A DNA stretch of 64,000 nucleotides from Mucilaginibacter sp. (GCA_031292485.1 JARLHA010000009.1:46702-110701); one strand, 5' to 3'; shown: positions 24,837-33,668, counted from the first letter of the stretch. Notes: a model not told the origin generated them from the letters alone. A program made the numbers and translations.

Positions 24837-25898
24837 TTAATCCCATTGTTCCATCCATGCCTTTAGCCCGCCGTCCAGCGAAAAAACACGGGCACCGGGG
24901 TATTTTTTCATAATGTCCTTTACCGCTTCCCCGCTCCTTTTGCCGGTTCCACAATAAAAAACGGTATTCACCGTATCATCCAGGCCATCTATATACCCAT
25001 CTAATTCATCCAGCGGAATATGTTCGCCACCGATATCAAACTCGTCCCGCTCCCGCACCGTCCTTACGTCTACCAGCCTGACTGAATTTCCGGCGATCTG
25101 ACCTTTTAGCTCATCAACAGAAACAGTTGGAATATGGATGGTTTCTTTCAACCTGTTTATATGCGTTTGCGTAACCTCACCAATTTTAATAATACGGCTT
25201 TGCATTGTTTGCGCATCAAAAATCAAAACTTTCCCGGCTAGCAGTTCACCGGTTTTGGTGATGTATTTGATCACCTCATTTGCCTGCATACAACCGATGA
25301 TACCGGCGAGGGTTGGAATCACCCCCCCCTCGGCACAATTGGGTATTTGCGTGGCGTCAACTTCAGGGAAAAGGTCGCGGTAATTAGGGCTTAGCCTGCC
25401 GTTTTCACGTTTAATATTCCACACGGCAACCTGCCCTTCAAACTGGTAAATAGCGCCGTACACAACGGGTTTCCCGGTTAATACGCCCGCATCATTCAAT
25501 AAATAACGGGTGTCAAAATTATCAGTACCATCAACAATCACATCGTAACCACTCACCAGTTCCATCACATTGTATGATGTCACCCGCAAATCGTGCGCAA
25601 TTACCCTTATGCCGGGATTTTGCGCCTGCAAACGTTCGCGGGCTAATATCGACTTCTTTTTTCCGGCATCAGCAGGCGTAAACAGGGGCTGCCGGTGCAG
25701 GTTACTTACAGACACCACATCAAAGTCTGCGATGCCCAAAGTGCCAATGCCCGCTGCGGCCAGGTATTGCGCCGCGGGGCAGCCTAATCCACCTGCACCT
25801 GCTACCAGCACCCTTGCATTTTGCAAACGCCGCTGGGTAGCTTCAGAAAAGCCAGGCAGGGCTATCTGGCAGCTATAACGTAAAAATTCAAATTCCAT
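24837..25898 (-). CDS. moeB: MoeB/ThiF-type adenylyltransferase fused to a rhodanese domain
   Basis: A 353-residue E1-like enzyme. Residues 1-240 form the ThiF/MoeB domain: YSCQIALPGF, the nucleotide motif VLVAGAGGLGCPAAQYLAAAGIGTLGIADFDVVSVSNLHRQ, DGTDNFDTRYLLND and GGVIPTLAGIIGCMQANE. The zinc cysteine pairs common in MoeB are not evident, as in many short or fused versions. Residues 255-353 are a rhodanese domain with VRLVDVRTVRERDEFDIGG and active-site Cys in VFYCGTGKRSGEA. It adenylates MoaD and probably delivers sulfur to it. First of the minus-strand run downstream of moaA, moeA, moaC and mobA in transcription order, so it is last in that operon. Confidence 0.9.
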   Translation of the reverse strand: MEFEFLRYSCQIALPGFSEATQRRLQNARVLVAGAGGLGCPAAQYLAAAGIGTLGIADFDVVSVSNLHRQPLFTPADAGKKKSILARERLQAQNPGIRVIAHDLRVTSYNVMELVSGYDVIVDGTDNFDTRYLLNDAGVLTGKPVVYGAIYQFEGQVAVWNIKRENGRLSPNYRDLFPEVDATQIPNCAEGGVIPTLAGIIGCMQANEVIKYITKTGELLAGKVLIFDAQTMQSRIIKIGEVTQTHINRLKETIHIPTVSVDELKGQIAGNSVRLVDVRTVRERDEFDIGGEHIPLDELDGYIDGLDDTVNTVFYCGTGKRSGEAVKDIMKKYPGARVFSLDGGLKAWMEQWD

Positions 25899-25910
25899 AC
25901 CGCACTCAAT

Positions 25911-27101
25911 TTATTGCAAAGCAAGCTTCACTTTTTCTAGTTCTTCGGGGGTGTTTACATTTGTTAACTCTTCCGGATCGGGGGCATCCAGCAAAGCAAT
26001 ATCACTGTTTATCAACACCTTACGCGGGCATGAAAACCCCTGCGCCAGGAACGAAAGCAATACCGGGTAGCTTTTGGGCTCCCAAATGGTGATCAATGGT
26101 TCCGGGAAATCATTAAAACTACTCTGGTAAGCCGTGGCGATGGTAGCAACATTGCGGTTTTCCACCAAATGCCCCAATGATTTTTCGCTCAGCAAGGGTA
26201 GGTCACATGCAACAACCAGCCAGGCTTCGTCCGGTCTGGCCCGGAAAGCAGACAAGATCGCCCCATAAGGCCCAAGGTCCAAAAAAGTATCCCGCAGGCT
26301 CAAATATGGGGGTTCAATTACAAATTGCTGATCAGGACGAAAGGATATAAACACTTCCTCACAAAAGGGACTCAGCAAATCGGCCATGTGATAGCGCTGC
26401 TCCTTGCCATGCCAGTTAACTGATCCTTTATCAAATCCCATCCGTTCGCTTTTACCGCCGGCCAGCACCAGGCCGTTTAGTTTTGGCTTTGCTTTATGCA
26501 GTTGTTTTCTAAAAAAATCAATGATCTTTTCTGTTTCATCCAAATGGTAAACCGGCAATTCATTCCAATAAGGCACTGCCTCCTTTATAAAGTCAAATAT
26601 GTCTGTGGCATTATCTGCAAGCAGGATCATTTGCACATTATTCAGCTGTTCAACGCGTTTTTGCAGCGACGCCCTTTTGTTCTCATAAATGATCACCACC
26701 TGTGCTTTTGCCGGGTTATGGTTGCCATTTGTCAGTATTAAATCGGCGGCAGCAAAGGTCTCCTTCAATTTAAAAGAATTGAATGGTTCTTTATAATTGA
26801 GCTGGGTATAATTAACCTGATCGTTATATTCCAAAAAAGCGCCGTTTGCCAGCTTAGCAGGCATTAAGGTAATATCGTCATTGTGGGTAGTATCGATATA
26901 AGCGCACTTATAGCCGGGTGATAATGCATTAATCACCTGATCGGCTAATAATTTGATGGTAGTGCATGGCCCGCCAACGATGGCCCATTCATTCCGGCCA
27001 AAGTTTCCAAAAGCCGGACGTTTCAGGCCGGCATGTTTTTTATGCTTTTTCCCGTCCGGGTTATTCCCTTCTGAAATCACGTTTACCTCCTGTTTTTGCA
27101 A
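25911..27101 (-). CDS. mobA: MobA-type molybdenum cofactor guanylyltransferase with degenerate MobB-like N-domain
   Basis: A 396-residue fusion. Residues 208-396 are an NTP-transferase domain with LAGGKSERMGFDKG and VACDLPLLSEKSL, matching MobA, which attaches GMP to molybdopterin. Residues 36-200 resemble MobB, but the phosphate loop reads AIVGGPCTTIKLL, lacking the GKT/S of a working Walker A; a DTTHNDD stretch follows as in MobB. No ATG is available at the right place: TTG overlapping moaC by 41 bases, or GTG seven codons on, must serve as start, implying translational coupling. Needed to make bis-MGD for the nearby FdhF/YdeP enzyme. The C-domain is confident, the N-domain assignment moderate. 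Confidence 0.82.
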   Translation of the reverse strand: MQKQEVNVISEGNNPDGKKHKKHAGLKRPAFGNFGRNEWAIVGGPCTTIKLLADQVINALSPGYKCAYIDTTHNDDITLMPAKLANGAFLEYNDQVNYTQLNYKEPFNSFKLKETFAAADLILTNGNHNPAKAQVVIIYENKRASLQKRVEQLNNVQMILLADNATDIFDFIKEAVPYWNELPVYHLDETEKIIDFFRKQLHKAKPKLNGLVLAGGKSERMGFDKGSVNWHGKEQRYHMADLLSPFCEEVFISFRPDQQFVIEPPYLSLRDTFLDLGPYGAILSAFRARPDEAWLVVACDLPLLSEKSLGHLVENRNVATIATAYQSSFNDFPEPLITIWEPKSYPVLLSFLAQGFSCPRKVLINSDIALLDAPDPEELTNVNTPEELEKVKLALQ

Positions 27102-27531
27102 GCAGCTTTGTCTCTTTGATAACTATATCGTGGCTCATCGCCTTACACATATCATAAACGGTTAACGCCGCTATTGAGGCGCCTACCAGGGCTTCCATTT
27201 CCACGCCGGTTTTAGCAGTAATACTGGCGGTGCAATCAATGATTACCTCGTTTTGCTCATTCAGGGTGATGCTGATGTTGCAATTATCCAAACCCAGCGG
27301 GTGGCAAAGCGGGATCAGTTCACCGGTTTTTTTTGCCGCCATTATCCCCGCTATGATCGCAGTTTGAAATACGGACCCTTTTTTTGTTTGAAGATCGCCA
27401 TTGGTTAGATGTACCAATACCTCATCCGGTAACGAAACAATGCTCCGCGCCGTAGCCGTGCGGGGCGAAACTTGTTTGGCGGATACATCCACCATGGTGG
27501 GGTTACCATTATTGTCAATATGAGTCAGCAT
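27061..27531 (-). CDS. moaC: Cyclic pyranopterin monophosphate synthase MoaC
   Basis: A 156-residue MoaC. Clear blocks are MVDVSAKQVSPRTATA, KKGSVFQTAIIAGIMAAKKTGELIPLCHPL, GVEMEALVGASIAALTVYDMCKAMSHDIVI and KTGGKRDFRRE, the family's substrate-binding lysines and Asp/His being included. It converts the MoaA product 3',8-cyclo-GTP to cPMP in the cytoplasm. It lies three bases after moeA and overlaps mobA by up to 41 bases, so the genes form a tight operon. Confidence 0.95.
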   Translation of the reverse strand: MLTHIDNNGNPTMVDVSAKQVSPRTATARSIVSLPDEVLVHLTNGDLQTKKGSVFQTAIIAGIMAAKKTGELIPLCHPLGLDNCNISITLNEQNEVIIDCTASITAKTGVEMEALVGASIAALTVYDMCKAMSHDIVIKETKLLAKTGGKRDFRRE

Positions 27532-27533
27532 AG

Positions 27534-28727
27534 TTAGAACGGAATAATATTGAACACCTCTCCCCTCTTAAACTCGTTTTTCTCCGCGGGCAGCTCCATA
27601 AATGCGTCTGTATCCGCTAAGTTAGCGAAATCGCCGGAACCATTTCCCTCAACAGGGGTGGCCATTAACTGGCAATATTCATTATAATGCAATTTTACCT
27701 GTAAAAAATATTTAAGCGGAAAATGAAAACTTACCCGGTTGCTCAACACCGCTCGTAATTGCGGTTTTTGTTTTGCGCCCATTGAGGCATGCAGCCACGG
27801 TAAAAAATACCGGTGCAGGCACATAAAGGTTGCCACAGGATTCCCCGGGAAAGCAAATACCAACTGACCGTTTTCGTGCTTGCCAAACCAAAAAGGTTTA
27901 CCGGGCCGCTGCTTTACATTATGGAAAAGTTGTTTTACGCTTAATGCTTCCAAAGCACGCGGTATATGGTCAAATTTACCCATCGATACGCCGCCGCTCA
28001 AGATCATTACATCATAATTTTCCAGGCAGATAGCTAACTGCTTTTTAATCACTTCCTCGTCATCCGGCAGGTGCAACAACTGAGCATCCAAACCATGCTG
28101 CTTTAGCACTGCTCTGACAGTGTAATTATTTGATTTCCTGATCTGGAACGGTCCCGGCACATGGTCAACATCCACCAGTTCATTACCGGATGAAAGGATC
28201 ACTACTCTTGGCAATTTCTTTACTCTCAGCTCACTCTCACCCACCGAAGCTATTAAACTAATGATTGCCGGTGTAACGATGGAGCCGGTTTCGGCAACCA
28301 GGTCGTCCTGCTTTTTATCTTTTCCTTTATAATGAATATTCTGCCCTTTGCGGATGCCATTGGTAACCAGGGTGGCAAGGCCTGCTCTTAATTCAAGATC
28401 TTCATAGCGGATAACCGTGTCAGTAGAACCCGGCAGCATTGCCCCTGTCATTATTTCCACACATTCGGCATGGTCTTCAATATCAATGGGTTCGTCGCCC
28501 GCCGCCTGGGTCGCTTTGATGCGGAACGTGCTGATGCCGTTTTCAATGGCCTCAAAACTAATAGCAATGCCGTCCATAGTTACCCGGTTATAGGGTGGCA
28601 GGTCGCGGTCGGCCTTAATGTCTTCACCCAAAACCCTGCCCAAAGCCTGCTCAAAGGGCACTATTTCAACGCCGTAGCCTGTTGCCTGTTCAAGTATTAT
28701 TTTTTCAGCTTCTTCTACAGTTATCAT
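27534..28727 (-). CDS. moeA: Molybdopterin molybdotransferase MoeA
   Basis: A 397-residue MoeA. The family signatures are ALGRVLGEDIKADRDLPPYNRVTMDGIA, GDEPIDIEDHAECVEIMTGAMLPGSTDTVIRYED, VVILSSGNELVDV, YDVMILSGGVSMGKFDHIPRAL and RPGKPFWFGKHENGQLVFAFPGNPVATFMC. It inserts molybdate into adenylylated molybdopterin. No separate mogA/moaB gene occurs in the window; that partner may be elsewhere. It is second in the moaA-moeA-moaC-mobA-moeB operon, with an 18-base gap to moaA. Confidence 0.95.
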   Translation of the reverse strand: MITVEEAEKIILEQATGYGVEIVPFEQALGRVLGEDIKADRDLPPYNRVTMDGIAISFEAIENGISTFRIKATQAAGDEPIDIEDHAECVEIMTGAMLPGSTDTVIRYEDLELRAGLATLVTNGIRKGQNIHYKGKDKKQDDLVAETGSIVTPAIISLIASVGESELRVKKLPRVVILSSGNELVDVDHVPGPFQIRKSNNYTVRAVLKQHGLDAQLLHLPDDEEVIKKQLAICLENYDVMILSGGVSMGKFDHIPRALEALSVKQLFHNVKQRPGKPFWFGKHENGQLVFAFPGNPVATFMCLHRYFLPWLHASMGAKQKPQLRAVLSNRVSFHFPLKYFLQVKLHYNEYCQLMATPVEGNGSGDFANLADTDAFMELPAEKNEFKRGEVFNIIPF

Positions 28728-28745
28728 ACACAGTAATTAAATCAT

Positions 28746-29735
28746 TTACCCCCCTATGGTAGCCATAGATTCATGAACACCTTTATGCACAACCCTTAAG
28801 CGCTCTGCCTCCCATCCATCCTTTGCCCTGGTATTAAAGGCCGTTAGCAGCGTTGCTGCGATTTCATTTTCTGCTATTCCCTGTCTTATCAGGTCTCTTA
28901 TGTTTAACAGCCCGTCATCGTATAAACAAGTTTTCAACTCTCCAACAGGTGTAATCCGCACCCGGTTGCAGGTCCCGCAAAAAGTCCGCGAATAAGCCGC
29001 GATAATACCAACCCCCCCTTTGTGGCCTGGTACTTCATAGTTATAGGAGGTGGAAAATAAAGGGTCAGTCACTTTTTTAATCCCTGGAAATCCTTTGCTT
29101 ACCTCCTCCAATATCCTTACATAATCCCATTTCAAACCATTATAAATATGCCCGTCGCCATTAAACGGCATTTCCTCTATAAAACGGACGCTTACCGGCA
29201 ATTCCTTCGTCAACTCAACCAGCGGGATAAGATCCTGTATGTTTTTGCCTTCCATTACTACGGTATTCAGCTTTACTTCAATACCATGTTTTAGTAATTC
29301 CTCCATAGTCTGCATCACATTTGCAAACTCATCCCTCCCGGTAATCGCAAAGAAGCGGCCCGCATCCAGGGTATCCAGGCTCAGGTTAACCGACTTTATA
29401 CCCAGTTTTTTTAATTCAGGCACATACGGCGCAGTCAATACGCCATTGGTGGTTATAGTAAGTTCATTTAACCCTTTTAATTTTGAAAGCGCGGTTAAAA
29501 ACTTCATGATATCTTTACGCACAAAAGGCTCGCCCCCCGTTATCCGGATCTTTTCGATACCCATTTTAACAAGTAAAGCGCATATCTGCAGCATTTCCTC
29601 ATAACTCATAAGCTCGCTGCGTGAAAGCCAGTTTAATCCTTCTTCGGGCATGCAATAAAAACACCGCAAATTACACCTGTCCGTTACTGCAAGCCGCAGA
29701 TAGTTTACTTTTCTTCCGTGATTATCCGTTATCAA
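28746..29735 (-). CDS. moaA: GTP 3',8-cyclase MoaA (radical SAM)
   Basis: A 329-residue radical SAM enzyme. The first cluster motif is DRCNLRCFYCMP (Cys21, Cys25, Cys28), the SAM glycine block is ITGGEPFVRKD, and the C-terminal second cluster motif is TFCGTCNRVRITPVGELKTC. The C-terminal double glycine (MATIGG) that enters the active site is present. The start is TTG: the protein then begins MITDNHGRKVNYLRLAVTDR as in other MoaA proteins, and no ATG lies in frame nearby. It catalyses the first step of molybdopterin synthesis and leads a five-gene operon. Confidence 0.95.
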   Translation of the reverse strand: MITDNHGRKVNYLRLAVTDRCNLRCFYCMPEEGLNWLSRSELMSYEEMLQICALLVKMGIEKIRITGGEPFVRKDIMKFLTALSKLKGLNELTITTNGVLTAPYVPELKKLGIKSVNLSLDTLDAGRFFAITGRDEFANVMQTMEELLKHGIEVKLNTVVMEGKNIQDLIPLVELTKELPVSVRFIEEMPFNGDGHIYNGLKWDYVRILEEVSKGFPGIKKVTDPLFSTSYNYEVPGHKGGVGIIAAYSRTFCGTCNRVRITPVGELKTCLYDDGLLNIRDLIRQGIAENEIAATLLTAFNTRAKDGWEAERLRVVHKGVHESMATIGG

Positions 29736-29870
29736 ATATTCCCCCTTTTAATTTCCATAAACCTGTTATTAACAAGCAGCGTATATTTATTATGTAAAAA
29801 TAAATATTAACATTTAGCAGATTGTTTTTTAATTGTACTTTTTATCACATTATCATTCTTTTTACAATCT

Positions 29871-29878
29871 TATCTTTG
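29871..29878 (+). promoter_or_regulatory. Candidate -7 box for the mocA-like gene
   Basis: TATCTTTG matches TAnnTTTG and sits 31 bases before the ATG. The intergenic DNA between moaA and this gene is AT-rich and holds no gene. Confidence 0.45.
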
Positions 29879-29909
29879 CCAAACATCATTATTCTTTTCC
29901 AAAAACCAA

Positions 29910-30488
29910 ATGACTGGCATTATCATACTCGCGGCGGGTTCATCCAGCAGGTTAGGCAAACCAAAACAAAACCTGGTTTTTAAGGGCAAAACCTTATTGC
30001 AGCGGGCTATTGAAACCGCCATTGCTTCCGTTTGTGAACCTATTGTTGTTGTTTTAGGCGGGAATGTTGAAGTGATTGAACCTACCATTAAAAATTATGC
30101 TATAAACATTATTCATAATCCTGACTGGAATGAAGGCATGTCGTCGTCTGTCCGCTCGGGAATTTCGGCACTTTTAAATATCGAACCAAATATCCAATCA
30201 GCCATCCTGATGCTTAGCGATCAGCCATTTACAGATACTTACCTGCTTAATCACCTCATAATGGCAAATGGGAAACAGGGCATTACCGTTTGCGGTTATA
30301 ATGAAACAATTGGGCCACCAGTATTGTTCGATGCCGCATATTTTAATGATTTACTATCACTAAAGGGGCATGAGGGTGCAAAAAAAGTAATTCACAAGTA
30401 TCCCAATAAGGTGATAGAAATTTTATTTCCGCACGGAAATATTGATATTGATACGATAGAAGATTTTGAAAAGCTAAACCAGGAATAA
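29910..30488 (+). CDS. MocA-like molybdenum cofactor cytidylyltransferase / NTP transferase
   Basis: A 192-residue nucleotidyltransferase. It begins GIIILAAGSSSRLGKPKQNLVFKGKTLLQRAI, has NPDWNEGMSSSVRSGI (the MocA-type GMSSSxRxG motif), MLSDQPFTDTYLL and a late GNIDIDTIEDFEKL. This pattern fits MocA, which makes the cytosine dinucleotide form used by xanthine dehydrogenase-type enzymes. No such enzyme is in the window, while the FdhF/YdeP enzyme would need the guanine form. It is divergent from moaA with its own promoter-like box. Cytoplasmic. Confidence 0.85.
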   Translation: MTGIIILAAGSSSRLGKPKQNLVFKGKTLLQRAIETAIASVCEPIVVVLGGNVEVIEPTIKNYAINIIHNPDWNEGMSSSVRSGISALLNIEPNIQSAILMLSDQPFTDTYLLNHLIMANGKQGITVCGYNETIGPPVLFDAAYFNDLLSLKGHEGAKKVIHKYPNKVIEILFPHGNIDIDTIEDFEKLNQE

Positions 30489-30491
30489 AGT

Positions 30492-30680
30492 TTACTTAGG
30501 CAGATTTTTAAGAATATCTTTAGCAGGAACAGATTGAACGTTACCTTTTCCATCGCTAATCACCAGATTGCCATCGTTTGCAGCCGATTTTTCAGCCATC
30601 TTGCGTAGGGCCTTATTCACTCCTTTTACTATTTTTGCAGACAATTCGTCCCAATCTGAATTTTTAGTTTGAGCTATCAT
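30492..30680 (-). CDS. 62-residue protein overlapping the zeta-like kinase gene
   Basis: A short, basic, soluble protein (MIAQTKNSDWDELSAKIVKGVNKALRKMAEKSAANDGNL...) with a helical N-terminal half and a GNVQSVPAKDIL tail. Its ATG is 17 bases inside the end of the zeta-like kinase gene, so the two are very likely translated from one mRNA. It has no signal or known motif. The position suggests a partner or antitoxin-like protein, but antitoxins of zeta toxins usually precede them, so this is only a hypothesis. It converges on the mocA-like gene with three bases between stops. Confidence 0.72.
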   Translation of the reverse strand: MIAQTKNSDWDELSAKIVKGVNKALRKMAEKSAANDGNLVISDGKGNVQSVPAKDILKNLPK

Positions 30681-31245
30681 GGCTTTGTTCTAAAATTGTT
30701 TCCCAAATATCGTCATTAATTATTAATTCTCCCAATTCGTATTTTTTGGCAATAACTTCTGACGGCAAGCCAACATTATTCATCACCAGCCACTTGTTAC
30801 AAATTGGAATATACAGTTCGATCAAATTCTTAATCCCCCTGTAATATCTACGCTTAATTATATCTATGGGTATATCATGCCCACCTTCGCTAACCCGTTG
30901 GGCAACTCTGTTGTATGCTGTTTGAGGTGAATCCAACCAAAAATAAAGTAATGTAACTTCATAGCCCATCTGCTGCGCTCTTTTTATAAACTGCACATAA
31001 CTTCTTGTGGCAAGTGTCGTTTCCAACGCAAAATCACCACCTTCATTTAACAGTTCGTCGATCCGCTTCAGCATAATCCTGCCGGCCTCAATAGCCACGC
31101 TTTCAGGATTAAACGGCGATATGCCTGCGGCAATATTATCGGCATTAACAAATTCCCGGCAATCCAATATTTCGGGCAAAATGGTATAGCTCGCCGTTGT
31201 TTTGCCCGCGCCGTTACATCCTGCTATGATATATAAGTTAGGCAT
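30664..31245 (-). CDS. Zeta-toxin-like P-loop kinase
   Basis: A 193-residue P-loop protein. Walker A is GCNGAGKTT at 9-17, followed by EFVNADNIAAGISPFNPESVAIEAGR (substrate aspartate of the zeta family), GGDFALETTLATRSYVQFI and a Walker B-like VTLLYFWLD. The arginine finger region RRYYRGIKNLIELY follows. Chromosomal relatives are annotated as zeta toxin-family or AAA ATPases; true zeta toxins phosphorylate UDP-N-acetylglucosamine, but whether this one is toxic is not known. It overlaps a small gene of 62 residues. Cytoplasmic. Confidence 0.85.
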   Translation of the reverse strand: MPNLYIIAGCNGAGKTTASYTILPEILDCREFVNADNIAAGISPFNPESVAIEAGRIMLKRIDELLNEGGDFALETTLATRSYVQFIKRAQQMGYEVTLLYFWLDSPQTAYNRVAQRVSEGGHDIPIDIIKRRYYRGIKNLIELYIPICNKWLVMNNVGLPSEVIAKKYELGELIINDDIWETILEQSHDSSN

Positions 31246-31267
31246 ACTTTATCTTAAGCTGTATTAT

Positions 31268-31294
31268 AAAAACCCCTCTCCATTTAGAAGAGGG
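31268..31294 (-). terminator. Intrinsic terminator after galM-like gene
   Basis: On the minus strand the stem CCCTCT / AGAGGG with a nine-base loop is followed by GTTTTTATAA. It begins 11 bases after the epimerase stop. Confidence 0.7.
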
Positions 31295-31304
31295 CAGAGT
31301 AAGA

Positions 31305-32480
31305 TTATTTCACCGAAAACTTATAAATAGTAACTGTTTTATAAGTTTCTCCGGGCTTTAATTCTGTTGAAGGGAATTGCGGTTTGTTGGGCGAATCAGG
31401 GTAATGTTGCGTTTCCATGGCAAAAGCAGTGCGGAGTTCATCCTTAGCACCGCCGTGTATAGTATTAGCGCCTTTCATAAAGTTGCCGCTGTAAAATTGC
31501 AAACCGGGTTCAGTGGTAAATACCTGCATTTCAATCCCGCTTTTGTCGCCTGTTACCGTTGCGATCGGAGTATTAATATCGTGTTTATCTAAAACAAAAT
31601 TATGATCGTAACCTGTACCGTTTTTCAACTGTTCGTTTTGATCATTAATCCTGCTGCCAATAGTTGCAGGTTTGGTAAAATCAAACGGTGTGCCTGCAAC
31701 GGGTTCAATTTTTCCTGTCGGGATTGAAGTAGCATCAATTGGCGTATAGTTCGACGCATCCATCTGTACCGTATGATCCAGGATTGTTCCGCTGCCCGCG
31801 CCGTTAAGGTTGAAGTACGAGTGATTTGTTAAATTGACGATAGTGTTTTTATCAGTAGTGGCTTCGTAGCTTATTTTAATGGCATTATCATTAGTCAGCT
31901 CAAAAGTAACTTTACAATCCAGGTTACCGGGATAACCTTCTTCGCCATCTTTTGAAAGATAGGTAAACGTAATTGTGGTATCGCTAACCTGTTTGGTATC
32001 CCAAACCACATCGTTGAAACCTTTTTGCCCGCCGTGCAGCGTATTGGGTTTATTGTTGATAAAAAGATCGTAACGGCGGCCATCCAGCACAAAATGCCCT
32101 TTGGCTATCCTGTTACCATAACGGCCGATAGTTGCTCCATAATAAGCTGAAAGAGAAGTTTTGTACCCTGCGATACTATCAAACCCAATCACCACATCGG
32201 TTAACTTGCCGGCTTTATCAGGCACAAGCAATCCCACCAAATGGGCACCGTAGTTTGTAAAAGAAGCCTGGGCGCCGTTTTTGTTTTTAAGGATGTAATA
32301 ATGGGTTTGTTTGCCGTCAATTGTTTGTTCAAATCCTTTTGCTGCTGGTAAGGTTGCCTGGGTAGTACTATCCGTCATAGTTGGTGTAGAAGATTTTTTT
32401 GCCTGTTGATTACAAGCTGCCAAAGATAAAATACAAACAGGTAAAAAGAGTAACAAATGGCTTTTAAATATCATTTTCAT
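31305..32480 (-). CDS. Exported aldose 1-epimerase (galactose mutarotase), lipoprotein
   Basis: A 391-residue mutarotase with a lipoprotein signal ending LSLAAC (Cys23). All four family active-site positions are seen: His149 (NTLHGG), His220 (NLTNHSYFNL), Asp292 (GYDHNFVLD) and Glu355 (METQHYPDSPN). It equilibrates alpha and beta anomers of hexoses or pentoses, here outside the cytoplasm because of the lipid anchor. It lies 19 bases after a GH5-like glycosidase gene, so the pair probably processes released sugars before uptake, and it ends in a terminator. Confidence 0.92.
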   Translation of the reverse strand: MKMIFKSHLLLFLPVCILSLAACNQQAKKSSTPTMTDSTTQATLPAAKGFEQTIDGKQTHYYILKNKNGAQASFTNYGAHLVGLLVPDKAGKLTDVVIGFDSIAGYKTSLSAYYGATIGRYGNRIAKGHFVLDGRRYDLFINNKPNTLHGGQKGFNDVVWDTKQVSDTTITFTYLSKDGEEGYPGNLDCKVTFELTNDNAIKISYEATTDKNTIVNLTNHSYFNLNGAGSGTILDHTVQMDASNYTPIDATSIPTGKIEPVAGTPFDFTKPATIGSRINDQNEQLKNGTGYDHNFVLDKHDINTPIATVTGDKSGIEMQVFTTEPGLQFYSGNFMKGANTIHGGAKDELRTAFAMETQHYPDSPNKPQFPSTELKPGETYKTVTIYKFSVK

Positions 32481-32499
32481 TAGTTTTAGGGTTAAAATA

Positions 32500-33573
32500 T
32501 TATTTTCCGTTAAGTTGTTTGATCAGGTCTGTTTCCTTTTGACTGAATGGCGTCCCATCTTTCCTGAAAACATCGTGAAACCATATTTTGGGTTCCGATC
32601 CATCCGGCATTGGGGTATCCCAGGCGTAAATGGTATTCGTTTTACCACTCACCAGCCCCCAGTTTATCGCGCCAACATTTTCCCTTTTTAAAATGGGCAT
32701 CGTGTTTTCAAAAGTGCTATTCCGTAAACGTGCCATGTATTCGGTGCAAATTACAGGGCGGTTTGCTATTTTCAATAACTGTATAACACGCTGATGGCTT
32801 TCAGGACTGTCATAGCAATGATAAGTGATCACATCAGAATTTTTAAACTGAATTTTATTCAGGTCCTCCAAACTCCAGTCCCACATGCCCGAGCTAACGG
32901 GCTGGTCGGGGTTAACCGCATGCGCCCAGGCAAATACTTTTGTAAGTAACACTGCTGATTTAAAGTTTTTATTGCTGTTACCCGGCTCGTTGTAAAGGTC
33001 CCATAGCAAAACGCGCTTATCGTGCTTAAAAGTGGTTAAAATATCATCTACATAAGCTTTTAATTCCAAATAATCGGATGGTTTTACAAGCGGTCTTCCC
33101 GGGTCTTGCATCCATCCTGAATTATGGATCCCTGGCTTTGGTTCGGGTTGTTTTCCGGGTTTAGCATTCGGGTTCCAGCAATCATCGAAAAAAACAAAAA
33201 TGGTTTGGATATGATGTTTGTCCGCAATCGTTAAATATTTACCGACACGCTCTTTAAAACCTTTCGGATCTTCTTTCCAGGCTACACTGTGTAAAAATAC
33301 GCGCATCGTGTTAAAACCAATTCCCTCCGCATAACCCAGTTCCCTGTCGATGGTTTGCGGATCAAACGTATCCGCCTGCCACATCTCCAGTTGATTTATC
33401 GCCGTGCCGGGTGTAAAATTGGCGCCGTTTATCCATTTATGCTGTGCGTACCAGGCGTTTGCCTTTTCAACAGGCCAAACATCCGACGCTGATTTTTTTG
33501 CGGGTTGAGCATTGATATTGGCAGAAAATATCAAAAACAAAAGGCAAAGGGATAATAAATTTTTCAATCGCAT
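32500..33573 (-). CDS. Secreted GH5-like (cellulase-family) glycoside hydrolase
   Basis: 357 residues, with the start chosen at the ATG that yields signal peptide MRLKNLLSLCLLFLIFSANINAQ; an ATG 25 codons upstream adds a second hydrophobic stretch and is less likely. The TIM-barrel blocks include GFNTMRVFLHSVAW, KRVLLWDLYNEPGN with acid/base Glu196, SDVITYHCYDSPESH and RPVICTEYMAR with nucleophile Glu278. This is the clan A layout of cellulase-like glycosidases. The polysaccharide is not readable from sequence. It lies immediately upstream of the epimerase gene in the same operon. Confidence 0.85.
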   Translation of the reverse strand: MRLKNLLSLCLLFLIFSANINAQPAKKSASDVWPVEKANAWYAQHKWINGANFTPGTAINQLEMWQADTFDPQTIDRELGYAEGIGFNTMRVFLHSVAWKEDPKGFKERVGKYLTIADKHHIQTIFVFFDDCWNPNAKPGKQPEPKPGIHNSGWMQDPGRPLVKPSDYLELKAYVDDILTTFKHDKRVLLWDLYNEPGNSNKNFKSAVLLTKVFAWAHAVNPDQPVSSGMWDWSLEDLNKIQFKNSDVITYHCYDSPESHQRVIQLLKIANRPVICTEYMARLRNSTFENTMPILKRENVGAINWGLVSGKTNTIYAWDTPMPDGSEPKIWFHDVFRKDGTPFSQKETDLIKQLNGK

Positions 33574-33668
33574 GGGCAGATAGTTAATAAATAAAGCTGA
33601 ATTGGTGATTCCAAAAATGATAAAAATAAATGTAAATGCTACATTCATTTACATTTGCAATGATTTAA

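Noticed and set aside
29736..29909. Possible molybdenum-cofactor riboswitch upstream of moaA
   Set aside because: The region is AT-rich without convincing conserved helices, and the moaA start is TTG with a short leader.
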